A DNA stretch of 64,000 nucleotides from Enchytraeus crypticus (taxonomy: Eukaryota > Annelida > Clitellata > Enchytraeida > Enchytraeidae): positions 708,501-772,500 of the forward strand of contig CAJHZI010000553.1 of NCBI GenBank assembly GCA_905160935.1, given 5' to 3'. Of this stretch, positions 44,553 to 54,072 are shown in pieces (position 1 is the stretch's first letter; every line of letters starts with the position of its first letter). The notes under the pieces are model-generated. The model saw only the letters and a list, made by a program, of their open reading frames with translations. It had not been told where the DNA came from and searched no databases. The position numbers were made by a program, and so were the translations under genes.

Positions 44553-44780
44553 TGGTCGTTTGGGTAAGCAGGTTGGGAACCAATGATCTATACTGTGAGA
44601 AGAAATTTCAAAGCAAAATTATTGAAATGATGTAGGCCAGTGTACAGCAAACCTAGGCCGATGTCAAAACGTTTGATATACGTTATACAGATGTTACCAA
44701 AACCAAACTAAAAACAGATGGCTTTGATATTTTGTTTTGTATTAAGAAATTTGACGATTGACATATCCAATTTTTTCAAA
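43995..44780. other. no gene; (CT)n at ~44278-44300 and (AT)n at ~44515-44551
   Basis: Two short microsatellites in otherwise unassigned sequence. Confidence 0.5.
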
Positions 44781-44955
44781 AGTAACGCGACTTTTTGAGT
44801 ACCACGTATGTAACGTAGAAATTAAAAGTACTACAAAAATTACTTCGTTGCAAGTAAAAAGTACCCAGGCAAATAGGCTACTTCGTTACAAGTAAAAGTA
44901 TCGGTTGAGTACATTTTACTTGTAACGAAGTATTTTTACTTCGTTACTATACAAC
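44780..44955. mobile_element. possible hAT right end (AAGTACT family)
   Basis: The complement reads CTGTGTTGTATAGTAACGAAG followed by self-complementary TACTTCGTTACAAGTAAAA blocks (44879-44897 / 44914-44932), a common hAT subterminal pattern. Possible partner at 39.94 kb. Confidence 0.4.
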
Positions 44956-44984
44956 ACAGCAATATAATATAGTATAATATCATA

Positions 44985-45345
44985 TCCATGTAATAATGAG
45001 TTACAGTAATCAAGCTTTGAATGAACTATAGAATTTGCAGGGATAGTAGCAGAATTTCTAGTAAGGGATGGACGAATTTGTATAATCTGATGAATCTGAA
45101 ACAAAGAAGCGTGACAAGCGGAAGAGATATTGGATTTAAAGTCGAGGTTTTCATCAAATATGACTGCGAGGTATTTGGCAGATCGAGAAGGTGTAAGAGC
45201 AAAATCTTGAAAATGAACAGATGTATTAGTAATTTTACTTCTTAGATTTGCAAAGGAATGCCAATCAAAAGGTATTCAGTTTTGGAGGGATTAACAGCTA
45301 GATGATTAGCACAAAACCAGCAATAAACCTGATCTAGAATGGATA
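44985..45345 (-). pseudogene. L2-type LINE C-terminal fragment
   Basis: The - strand reads RPSLTRNSATIPANSIVHSK and LDYCNSLLHG, matching the 56.7-57.8 kb copy (RPSFTRNSATILANYIVHSK), plus upstream AVNPSKTEYLLIG-like sequence in broken frames. Confidence 0.75.
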
Positions 45346-45351
45346 AAAAGG

Positions 45352-45470
45352 CTAATGTTAACGTCATTATCCTCACTCGAAAGCGATATCAGTGAGCCCA
45401 GGATTTGAACCCCGCACATCCTGATCCGCGATCGAGTATTCTAACGACATCGCCAGTAGCTTCAGCCAAT
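45352..45470 (-). mobile_element. tRNA-derived SINE (family A)
   Basis: - strand with GGCGATGTCGTTAGAATACT (A-box region), GGTTCAAATCC, ATCGCTTTCGAGTGAGGA and TGACGTTAACATTAGCC. It lies exactly between two L2-type LINE fragments. Confidence 0.8.
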
Positions 45471-45494
45471 AATAATAATAATAATAATAATAAC

Positions 45495-45528
<34 letters not shown>

Positions 45529-45960
45529 GTTTTGACGTCATTTTCCTCTTACAAGGATGATGTCAGGGACGTCTTAAAATCACATATCACTACAAAACGA
45601 TTCACCCAAACCATCTGAAAAAACATGAGCTGAAGAGAAAGAAAAGATCCTAAACGGTGCCGGTCCGGTGATCAAACTAACAATCAGACAAAATGAAAGA
45701 AATCATGGTGGGAAGTTTGATACGGTGAGAAGATGTGTTTTCAATCTACAACGGAAAGTGCAAGTAGTAGAACATGAGCGAAGATCAGGACGAAGAGGAT
45801 TCCAAACAGTAGAAGCGGAGAAAGAAAATGAACGTCTGCGTAACGAAGTGAGATTATTATAAATTTTGAGCAGTTTGGAATCGGAAGAACGAATCTTACG
45901 AGATGATTACTGTTGGATTAGGAGATCAGAAAGGTATGAAAGGAAAGATACGTTTACTGT
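45471..45960 (-). pseudogene. L2-type LINE 3' fragment with (TAA)n tail
   Basis: Tail (TAA)n at 45471-45528 on +, then the L2 3' end (GACGTCCCTGACATCATCC on -) and C-terminal sequence matching the 33.6-34.1 kb region closely. No intact frame. Confidence 0.75.
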
Positions 45961-46078
45961 TATGGACTATTTAATTGTAGAACTGTTAATTATAGACACA
46001 AAATATGAGCACTAGTGATGATAATTCTGATACTTTTTTCTTCCAAACTGAAGTTCAAACTAAGAACTTAAAATGCAT

Positions 46079-46139
46079 GAAGATTCAAATGCAGGAAATT
46101 TAAATTATTATAATACACAAAATTTTAGTAGTATTATAT

Positions 46140-46189
<50 letters not shown>

Positions 46190-46242
46190 CTACTAAAATT
46201 TTGTGTATTATAATAATTTAAATTTCCTGCATTTGAATCTTC
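46079..46242. repeat. perfect 61-bp palindrome arms around an AT core
   Basis: 46079-46139 and 46182-46242 are exact reverse complements, separated by ~42 bases of AT repeat. A further (AT)n follows at 46251-46287. Confidence 0.95.
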
Positions 46243-46249
46243 TATATAT

Positions 46250-46293
<44 letters not shown>

Positions 46294-46662
46294 CCGAATT
46301 ATTATAAATTAACTAATAGCCGAGAGTCGAGAGTCTATATACCATATATAATATACAATCAAACGGATTAAGTACAAAGATTTAATATAAATCTCTATGG
46401 CAGTTCCTATCTTCATTTCTGAAAAGTTTAATTAAACTATCGGGAATATTTGGATTATCTTCTATTGAACTTTAAACTGCTTTGGTTAATGAGGATTGCC
46501 ACCTGTGGTTACTTCGATGGTCAAATCTCCTCGTCACCCAAGAGTAGCAGTTTCGACTACGTTTCATTCTTCATTCACCTCATTCCCACTCTCGTATAAA
46601 TCTCAGCCTTTCTTATTTTCGCTTCTTTAGAAGTCATTGGTCTAACTCACCTCTAAATGCCT

Positions 46663-47743
46663 ACAATGAAGCGAGTTCGCTCAACACCAAAAAAGGGAAA
46701 GCAAAAACTTACAGCTTCGGTATCTCCAAAATGCAATGTATGTATTTTCATGTAGTAAAGAACTTCAATGTCATGTATGCTTCAAACTAGCCCATCTTAG
46801 TTGCTGTGGAGTTGCGAACGTAAATTCGGACCTACCCATGCATATCGTAAATGCCTTAGGATGGACATGTAAAGAATGTAGGTCGATACTACAAACTAAT
46901 CTCAACAAAGAAACACATTTGGAAGTTAAACTAAAAACCCAGACTTAAGAAGTATCCACACTTAAGTCTACAGTGGATGGTATAAAGGCTGATGTAGGTA
47001 ATAGGAGAAATAGAGTTAGATCAGTCCACCAGAAACAACATCGGGGGTGAAATGCAGATGGCTGAAAAGAAAAATCTCTAGTCTTCTGAAAATTGGAGCG
47101 AGGTAAGGAAAACCATCGTAGTCGAGGTGCGAAATTCATTTAACAGAAGGAGAAATGTAATAGTAAGCAGTCTGCCAGATCACGAAATACATAACAGTAG
47201 GCCTACTCAGGACCAATCTACCTTTTCAACTATCTGTGAGAACGAATTCAATTTCAAACCACACATAATGTTTACTGAGAGGCTTGGGTCACCAGGCCGT
47301 TCGGGCTTTCCTCGTCGCGTAGTTGTTGGCCTTTCTACTTAAGACGAGGCTTTAAGGCTAACTAGTATGGCCAAAAATCTTCGTAAATCCAGGGACCACT
47401 TGATTGCTTCATCTGTGTATGTTAATCCCCACTTATCTTCTGAGGTAAGCAAAGATCAATATGAAAAACGGAAATACAGGCGTGAGCAGAAAGCTCGTCA
47501 TTCAGGAGGAAGTCAAATAAACACTGTCACAATCTCGTCTCTTGACTTCCCACCTCTTAGTTCTTCGGGACAGCCTGGTAATATTAGTAACCTAAACTTA
47601 AACCCATCTGCTGCACCCTTTATAACTGCAAAACCTACAGACGTATCATCGATTTCTCATTCCTCGCAAACTTCGACATCAGTTATGTCATCCATGACAT
47701 CTCCACATTCGCCGTCCAACACTGAAACAAATGTTGGTAACTG
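46663..47743 (+). pseudogene. LINE ORF1 with PHD-like zinc finger
   Basis: Starts MPTMKRVRSTPKKGKQKLTA with a basic N-terminus. After a frameshift come cysteine pairs in a PHD-like arrangement (ELQCHVCFKLAHLSCCGV ... WTCKEC). A break is followed by an RNA-binding-like region (RRNVIVSSLPDHE; RRVVVGLST; AKNLRKSRDHLIASSVYVNP) and a serine/proline-rich tail ending at 47743. PHD-type ORF1s followed by an endonuclease/RT ORF2 are known in Jockey/CR1-group LINEs. It lies ~140 bases upstream of ORF2. Two or three frameshifts and a stop at ~47341 inactivate it. Confidence 0.7.
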
Positions 47744-47879
47744 ATTTGGCGATGGAATTCAAAGCAGTCTTACTTCTACTCACGTCAAGAATTCGAGGAG
47801 CGATTCGGCATCTAATTTTCAGTACGTCGACCCAGTTATTGATATCCAGATTTCGCTAAATAAAACTCAAAATCTGGTT

Positions 47880-49670
47880 TGTCAGGAAGTGAAATTAAAT
47901 TGTTTATTTTCGAATGTACGCAGCTTGTGTAGTAAGATATCTGAGTTTAATTTTATAATATCTGATAAGAAAATTGACGTTGCGAATCTTTGTGAAACCA
48001 GGCTCGAGGAAATTATACTTGGCCGTATGATTGCTAGTAAAGAATTTTCAGATTTTAAGAAGGACACAATAAATAGAAAGGGAGGAGGTGTTGTGTAATT
48101 TGTAGAAACAATGTAAATACTGTTTTCAAAACTGTCGATTTACCTGCTCGTTTTAAAATGTTAGAGATTTTGGCGATAGACATTCAAATAGCAAAAAAAC
48201 AATGTAACCAGACTTGTTGCCGTCTACTATCCACCAGACAAGCTAAATGATTTTAACTATTGCCAACTATTGGTATCAGCTCTTACGTTTATTGGTAATA
48301 CTAATTTACATTTATGTATAACTGGTGATTTTAACCTTCCTCTTGTAGATTGGGTGAAACTATTGTTCGCCAAATCAAAGAGTGTATATTGAACTTTTAA
48401 GCCTTTTTAAAAGTTATTCTCTGCAGCAACTGGTTGATTTTCCGACGCGTGAAAATAATATACGTGACATCTTTTTAACAGATAATTGGCTCAAGCGATC
48501 AGTTAACGTTATTCGACCTAGTTTTTGAGTCTGATTCAGACTGTAGCTTTTTAAACGAGCCTTGTCCTATTTTATATCAAAGTAGATTTAATTTTGCAAA
48601 ATATAAATATGATCGTGCTGACTGGATTAACGTTTGAACATCGTTATCTACTATAGATTGATTTACACTTTTTGGAGAATGCACTTCTACTGATGATTGT
48701 TGGACTTGTTTCTGCTCTATTTTTGCATAATATTTTTGATTAATTTATTCCAAGGAAAAACTTTCGTAATACAAATTTTTCTAACCTAAGTATCCATAAA
48801 AATTCTAAAAGAAAACCTTATTCGAATAAAATTAGAAGAGCATTGAACAAAAAATTTAGGGCTTGGCGTTCATTCAAAAACATCGGTCAAGTATTAACAA
48901 ATCAAAATTTAAAAATCGCACAAAAAAACAAAGAAGTGAAATTTTCTACGGTGATATCGAAAATGAAAGGAATTAGATTAAAAATGGGTTCTCCAATGCT
49001 TTCTTCTCTTACATAAAAAGACAAACATCGCTCCAAGACAACATCCCTCCCTTTGCAAGGCCAAATGCAGGTGGCCTCGTCTACACGGATCCTGATAAGG
49101 ACACCTTGCTAAACAATTATTTCTGCTCCGTTTTCATAAAAGATAAGAAGTCTCTGCCAAGCTTTGAAGTTCCAAGGGTTGCTGAGTCTAGTACTTGATA
49201 ACATATATATTTCAGAATTTTCAGTAAGCGAAAAAATTAAAAAAAACTAAACCTCTACCACTGCTTTTCAATATATCTCTAAAATTAGACGAAGTTCCAT
49301 CTTCTTGGAAAAATTCCATAGTAGTCTCTATTTTGAAGGAAGGAGATAAAAACGATATAAGAAAATATCGCCCAATATGTCTTACATCAATTGTTTGTAA
49401 ATTAATGGAAGGTATTGTTAAAGATCAAATGATGTCCTACTTTGCAAAAAATAATCTAATATGCCTAAACCATTAGGCTATGGTTTCTTGCCAAAGAGGT
49501 CAACAAATATTCAATTGCTCGCTACTTAAAGGAGATGTCGTCAAACTTAGCAGATGTATGTCAAGTAAACTCAATCTACCTTGACTATTCAAAAGCCTTC
49601 GACAGCATAGTCCATACTAAATTACTTTTTAAGTTAAAACAATATGGTATCACAGAGTAGTAGATAATCT
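47880..49670 (+). pseudogene. LINE ORF2, endonuclease and partial RT
   Basis: The endonuclease start reads LFSNVRSLCSKISEFNFI, then ICETRL-like (read NLCETRLEE), KGGGVV and TGDFNLP (48.32 kb). RT begins with VPSSWKNSIVVSILKEGDKN and IRKYRPICLTSIVCKLMEGI (49.28-49.41 kb). Motif A reads YLDYSKAFDSIVHTKLLFKL (49.58-49.64 kb). The frame ends at ~49.67 kb where Polinton-related sequence begins, so motifs B and C are missing. Truncation at that point suggests the Polinton or its terminal repeat inserted into this LINE. Many frameshifts. Confidence 0.75.
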
Positions 49671-49685
49671 ATAGGCTAATGAGCT

Positions 49686-50060
49686 AAATCTTGTTGTTAT
49701 TGGCCCCTACCTGTCAAAAACATGACAACACGTTGATTGACGATCCTCACCTGTCTGTATCTCTGCCAATCTGTGTGCCTGTATGCCTCTATGTACCCCT
49801 ACTTGTCCGTGTCAGTACCTGTCTGTATGTGTCTGTGTGCCTGTATCTCTACCTGTCTGTGTACCAGTATGTCTCTATGTACCTCTGTATGTCTCTTTGT
49901 ACCTCTACTTGTACCTGTCTGTACCTGTATGTACCTGTCTGTACGTGTGTAATTAACCTTTGACCCCGAACTGTCAAAAGATGATTGATGCAACAGATGT
50001 TGTTTTGTTGACCTCAAATGACCTCAATTTCAAACCCAGTAGAGTTGACAGCTTGTAATT
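49686..50060 (+). repeat. CTGT-minisatellite repeat, possible Polinton terminus
   Basis: Starts TTGTTGTTATTGGCCCCTAC, has ~200 bases of degenerate CTGTCTGTATGT units, and ends with TTTGACCCCGAACTGTCAAAAGATGATTG and GACCTCAAATGACCTCAATT landmarks (shown in part). A second, inverted copy lies at 55.66-55.98 kb. It is either the left terminal repeat of the Polinton or a short dispersed element. Open frames across it are repeat artefacts. Confidence 0.6.
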
Positions 50061-50120
50061 AATAACAGCTGGCTTGACGCTATTTTTAAAATTGTATATG
50101 TTTGCTATACTACTCATCTT

Positions 50121-50256
50121 TGTTGTTGCGAAATAATTTAGCTTACGTGCATAAGTAGTTCTGTTGACACGCCTGAACATGTCTGATGCTATTTTTAAAC
50201 TCAACACGTCAGCTTTATGACTCATCTGTTGTTGCGAAATAATTTAGCCTACGTAA
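50121..50256 (+). repeat. duplicated upstream block of the PC4-like gene
   Basis: TGTTGTTGCGAAATAATTTA and the following GC.TACGT occur at 50121-50149 and 50227-50256, ~106 bases apart, just before the TATA box. They could be duplicated regulatory sites. Confidence 0.6.
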
Positions 50257-50269
50257 GCATAATGAGCTC

Positions 50270-50276
50270 TATATAA
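50270..50276 (+). promoter_or_regulatory. TATA box of the PC4-like gene
   Basis: TATATAA 60 bases before the ATG at 50336. A TCA(T/G)T-like initiator (CATTACTCAATC) lies ~20-30 bases downstream. The position and spacing fit a polymerase II promoter. Confidence 0.5.
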
Positions 50277-50335
50277 CGCAACTCAACTTCCATTACTCAA
50301 TCATTCGACTAAAGTTTCCAGCGGACTCATCATAT

Positions 50336-50691
50336 ATGTCAGCAGACGAAATTACCAGTAAGCTAGGAGATGTTGGAAAACCAAAGGAGTTTAGCCAAAG
50401 GAGGTTCATATCGGCGGGGAAATCCATTGCGTCGTCCGCTCGGGGTGCTACGCCGTGAATCTACGCAGATACTTTGTACCGACTAATAAAATGTATCCCG
50501 TGCCAATCAAGAAGTCGCTTCGCCCGAGCGAGTGGATGCGCCTAGTCGAGCATCTAAAGACCATCAAAGCTCAGCATCCGGAATTGGAAAATGCTCTGCC
50601 ATGTGCATTCTCTATTTCGCATGATGATCCACCCTATTCATGCTTCGAATGCTACCCTTTTGGAACAATCAGTGTCTATACTTCTCTCTAA
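50336..50691 (+). pseudogene. PC4-like single-stranded-DNA-binding protein of the Polinton
   Basis: The N-terminal frame from ATG 50336 reads MSADEITSKLGDVGKPKEFS and ends at a stop at 50456. A single frame change near 50450 leads into the second frame with YAVNLRRYFVPTNKMYPVPI, then KKSLRPSEWMRLVEHLKTI, and a C-terminal C..C-type pair (SCFECYPFG). The middle resembles the PC4/SUB1 fold (V.LR.Y..P....P.KKG..L....W..L), a ssDNA-binding transcription/replication cofactor. It is the only + strand gene of the element, adjacent to its left end, with its own TATA box. In a virus it could act in early transcription or ssDNA protection during protein-primed replication (inference). The single lesion makes it the best-preserved gene apart from the protease. 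Confidence 0.6.
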
Positions 50692-50771
50692 TATGAGATT
50701 CTAATAATAAATGACATTTAAAATTTATGTAATAAAATGAAACGAACGATATTTTGTGTTTTTGCATTGTA

Positions 50772-51223
50772 TTATAGATTCTCACAAACAAATTTATGCA
50801 CGATAGTATCATTTAACATAGTAGCATTCGTAAAGCAATTCACGATAGAGTGCAAACTACAATTAAGTTTCTTAAACAAGCAATAAAATACACAATAATG
50901 TCCGCAAAATCTGTTGAGCACACTCTGCAATTGTTCATCGTTAAATACATAATCGCTCCAATGCAAATCTAAAAAGTCTTTAAAAATAGGACGAGGCGGC
51001 TCTCCAAACGAATTGAAATATTCTCCAGTTCCGTCACTGTTCAAACACACAGCTATCCAGTGCTCTCCCGGTCTGTTATGCGGATCGGTGTAGCATACTA
51101 GCAACAATAGTCTTCTAGCCGGTATTCGACGAGGTAGTCTATCGGCAGCAAATATTCCCATCAATAGTCCTCGACATCTTCTCAGTAGATGTCGTAGCAG
51201 ATCTCTATATCTCTAGTGTTCAT
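50772..51223 (-). pseudogene. adenain-like cysteine protease (virion maturation)
   Basis: Start at ATG 51223 (MNTRDIE), 12 bases after the capsid gene stop; one frameshift after codon 7, then open to 50772. Total ~150 codons, close to the usual Polinton size. The catalytic histidine is in RPGEHWIAVCLN, and glutamine and cysteine in LQSVLNRFCGHYC are spaced as in adenovirus protease (Q then C seven residues on). At the acidic position the sequence is EYFNSFGEPP, where the family has D or E (F[DE]..G), so asparagine probably abolishes the triad. The family cleaves capsid and core precursors in assembling virions. The C-terminus is intact. Confidence 0.85.
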
Positions 51224-51235
51224 GTTTTCAGTTAC

Positions 51236-52569
51236 TTAGTCAAATATTACGTTGCGAGATCTATCAATCTCGAGCACGTTTTCAAATTCGGCATAGACAA
51301 TCACGTCGATGGTGTTTGGCAGATCAGCACTAAATTTCATGTCCACACGCACGTTTCCCTCTTTGATGAGATTAAAGTAATCGTCTTCTCTAAGATGAGG
51401 CGTTAGATCGTAAGCGTAGAGCGTGTAGCCCTTGTCGTAGTCCTCCCTGTGAATCTGATTTCCCTCATTGCTAAACTGCTTTCCAGTAGCGGTAAACAGT
51501 GTCATGTAGGCATTTATATACTGATTATTGGCAAAGTTCGGCTCCAGCGGTCTGATGCTCTGCTGCTGTCCATCTAGATACACTTTTAGTTGCGACAGGT
51601 TGAAATGCTTAAAGTTGAAAGGATTCTTCTCATAGTTCCCGTTGTAGGCATTATAGTCGACGCAGCCGATGACGTGACGGGTAGCCGTCCAGAGAACAGA
51701 TTTTCTTGACTGCAGTCTAGATTTCCAGTGGGAACTGTAAATGTTTTGCAGACTACACGACGCAGCGGATGTTTTGCATTCCCATGCTCTAGGCCTTTAG
51801 CGTGTGCAACAAAGACTGATGGACTCAGCTTGACTTTTCGCACGTAGATTTTACAATCTTGAATGCGTATCTTGTAGTTTTCTTTGGGAGTGTCAGACAT
51901 CAGACAAAATTTATTCTTGTTACGCACAAGTCTGATTCGAATAGTTACATCGTTAGGAATATATTTCAGCTAATAAAACAGATCGGCGTGAATGCGTCCG
52001 AGCAAGTCGACAGTTTTTCCTTTACTTATGTAATCATATTTCTTTTTAAGTCCCGAGTTAGCTGCATCATCTAGCTGATTAGCATCATTCATTTTACCAG
52101 CCTCATCTTTTGCAAAGAGAGATGCGCTCAGTTGAGTGGATTTTGGTTCATCTCCATAGCTCAAATAGCGTTTCGAGATATGCTCGATAGGCATATGTAT
52201 TATTGGTTGACGTAATTAATACATCGTTTAGCTTTACATCCACTTCGGCAAACAGAGAATGCAGGAGCAGATTGACTGGCCCAACACGACTGGTGTTGAT
52301 GATTGCTGTACCGTCTGCTCTACGCACATCTAACTTGACATACAGCTGAGTGTTTGCCAAGTCGATGTAATCTTTCCCACTACCGCTAATGACAAATTCT
52401 ATTGGAGTTCCTTCGCTAATGCTACTGATAGGATTATATTCCTCATAAGTTCAACTCTCAATACTTGTTTGTGTAGGAGGAACTGAAAATATATCGAGTT
52501 CCGACTTGATACATTCGCAGCTTTGTGGATAAACGCCATTGTGGATGCGCCATTATGCAAATATGTCAT
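51236..52569 (-). pseudogene. double-jelly-roll major capsid protein
   Basis: Start at 52569 (MTYLHNGAST) with a second ATG at 52539. Frame changes occur near 52.50, 52.19, 51.95 and 51.6 kb. Landmarks in order are: FSVPPTQTSIES; LANTQLYVKLDVRRADGTAI; VKLNDVLITSTNNTYAYRAY; DLLGRIHADLFY; RNKNKFCLMSD; KIYVRKVKLSPSVFVAH; NNQYINAYMTLF; YDKGYTLYAYDLTPHLREDD; and the end NVLEIDRSRNVIFD. These are hallmark blocks of Polinton hexon-like capsid proteins, which form the trimeric capsomers of an icosahedral particle. The total of ~440 codons is normal. The frame overlaps the end of the upstream small protein gene by ~17 bases. Confidence 0.9.
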
Positions 52570-52953
52570 CGTGTTTCTTTTTAGCAATGTGTCTTCTCTT
52601 GATCCTTCTTCGTCCGCTTCCAGGCTGATTAATGAAATTTCCGAAGTTACGAAGCGTTTTATACCATCTGGCACTCGTCTTTTGCTCGATTCTTTAGGCG
52701 ACTCGCCTCTAGCTACATCATTGGCAATCTCAAGACCAGTCTTGAGAGCGTGTTTACTAAATGCAGCCAATCCGCGCTTTATCAGGGGAAACGCCGACCT
52801 AAACAAACCGCTCAACATACTACCTAATCTACCTAATCCATGCCCTCTCTATCCGCCAGCTCCGACAAACACAGGCATTCCACTCCCGCTCTGATTTAGA
52901 TAGTACGATTCGTACATATCCCTCGATGCATCGCAACAGAATTTCTTCCTCAT
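52553..52953 (-). pseudogene. small basic virion protein (adenovirus core/pVI-like position)
   Basis: ATG 52953 overlaps the stop of the penton-like gene (ATGA). The N-terminus MRKKFCCDASRDMYESYYLN is followed by a glycine-rich stretch with an in-frame TAG where the family has an aromatic or polar residue. The conserved amphipathic core is SGLFRSAFPLIKRGLAAFSK, then ALKTGLEIANDVARGES and SSKRRVPDGIKRF. After a frame change the last codons (a basic run ending DDIFA, stop at 52553) match the usual Polinton C-terminus. Amphipathic helix plus basic tail suggests a DNA-condensing or membrane-active internal virion protein; homology to adenoviral proteins is not established by sequence. Confidence 0.75.
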
Positions 52954-53855
52954 GTTAGCAAGTATGCTGAATTAGCTCGTCTAAAGTGAAGTGTAGCGAT
53001 CACTGTCCCGTTCTCGAATGGTACAATACGTCCCAATCCATCCCTTATATCTACCTTCAGAGAATCGAAGTTTTTCTTTTGCAAGGGGGCATATCGAGGT
53101 TTAGCGAAATGTATCGTGTGAATGGTGGATCCGTACGTGCCATCGACGTCTATAGTACGAAGTAGCGGTGCCAAGGTGTCTCCCACCGACACGTTCTCCA
53201 GTACGTCGCAGTATATGTACAATGTGCTGCGTCCGACATTTACATCGAATATTCTATCAGAGCGAAATTCAGTAGAATCATTGCTCATATTTGTTAACGG
53301 CATTTTACGTCTATCGAAACCTAATATGTCGCATAGTTCGCCGGTGAGGGTCATTGTCGTACAATATCCGACTCTAAGATAATTATGACTTGTAATATTG
53401 GTATTATAATGAAATTTTGGGTATCCTTCTTTTCGCAGACGTTTGCGGATTTTCCCAGGCGACAAGTTGACAAACAACGCCTTGAAATAACAGTCAATTT
53501 TCGGATTTAGTTCGTTAACGAGAGCGTATGTCTGCATAATATCCAACGTTGGATATTATGTCTGCATAATATTCAACATATATAGGAATATCGATAATCA
53601 ATACTTTTTGGTCATCTTCAACTTCTTCCTCCCCGTTTCTTTCGATAATGTCGCCACTAGTGCAAAGTACGCTAATTCTCTGAAATTTTCTAACGTTAAA
53701 CCACGTGTTGGTAGTATTGTTTGCGACAATCCGACTTACCACTCTCCCTGCAGACTTATTTCATTGTGCAAATTTGTTTTATATTTTGTTAGAGTATTAT
53801 CCGGACAGTACTTCATCGAACTGTTGCTCGGTAGCGTTAGATAAAAATGACTCAT
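52950..53855 (-). pseudogene. penton-like minor capsid protein
   Basis: Start at 53855 (MSHFYLTLPSNSSMKYCPDN). A frame change at ~53.74 kb leads to NNTTNTWFNVRKFQRISVLC, and another at ~53.54 kb coincides with a palindromic insertion (53535-53560). The long C-terminal frame has HNYLRVGYCTTMTLTGELCD, ILGFD, RSTLYIYCDVLENVSVGDTL, APLLRTID, IHFAKPRYAPLQKKNFDSLK and FENGTVIATLHFRRANSAY. These are the conserved blocks of the single-jelly-roll vertex protein of Polintons. It would form the fivefold vertices. Stop at 52950. Confidence 0.85.
53535..53560. repeat. 26-bp perfect palindrome breaking the penton-like gene
   Basis: CATAATATCCAAC and its exact complement form an uninterrupted palindrome. 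The adjacent TCTGCATAATAT is duplicated at 53561, showing that the palindrome arose by local inverted plus direct duplication inside the gene. Confidence 0.9.
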
Positions 53856-54072
53856 CTCGCCTTTTAGAAATGGTTGGAGATGGAAGTAGATATCCCAACG
53901 ATGCACCCAACAGCGACGACCACAAGTCTTGATTACCAACTCCTAGCGATAAGTTTTGCGAGCGAAACACAAATTACCACGGACTAGCTGCATAATAACT
54001 TGTGCAAAAAATATAACTTCACGGCTCGGAACTTCTTGCCAACACACAGTCCAACTATTGCTGTGTTGCTCA

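Noticed and set aside
5151-45470. tRNA-like segments with good A and B boxes
   Set aside because: All extend into a shared non-tRNA body and tail and occur in many diverged copies, so they are SINEs and not tRNA genes.
49691-50017. Open frames in the CTGT minisatellite
   Set aside because: Cysteine/leucine/tyrosine repeats come from the tandem unit, and the same frames appear in the second copy.
52523-52894. 123-codon + frame and a similar one at 53122-53382
   Set aside because: Antisense to the well-supported virion protein and penton-like genes.
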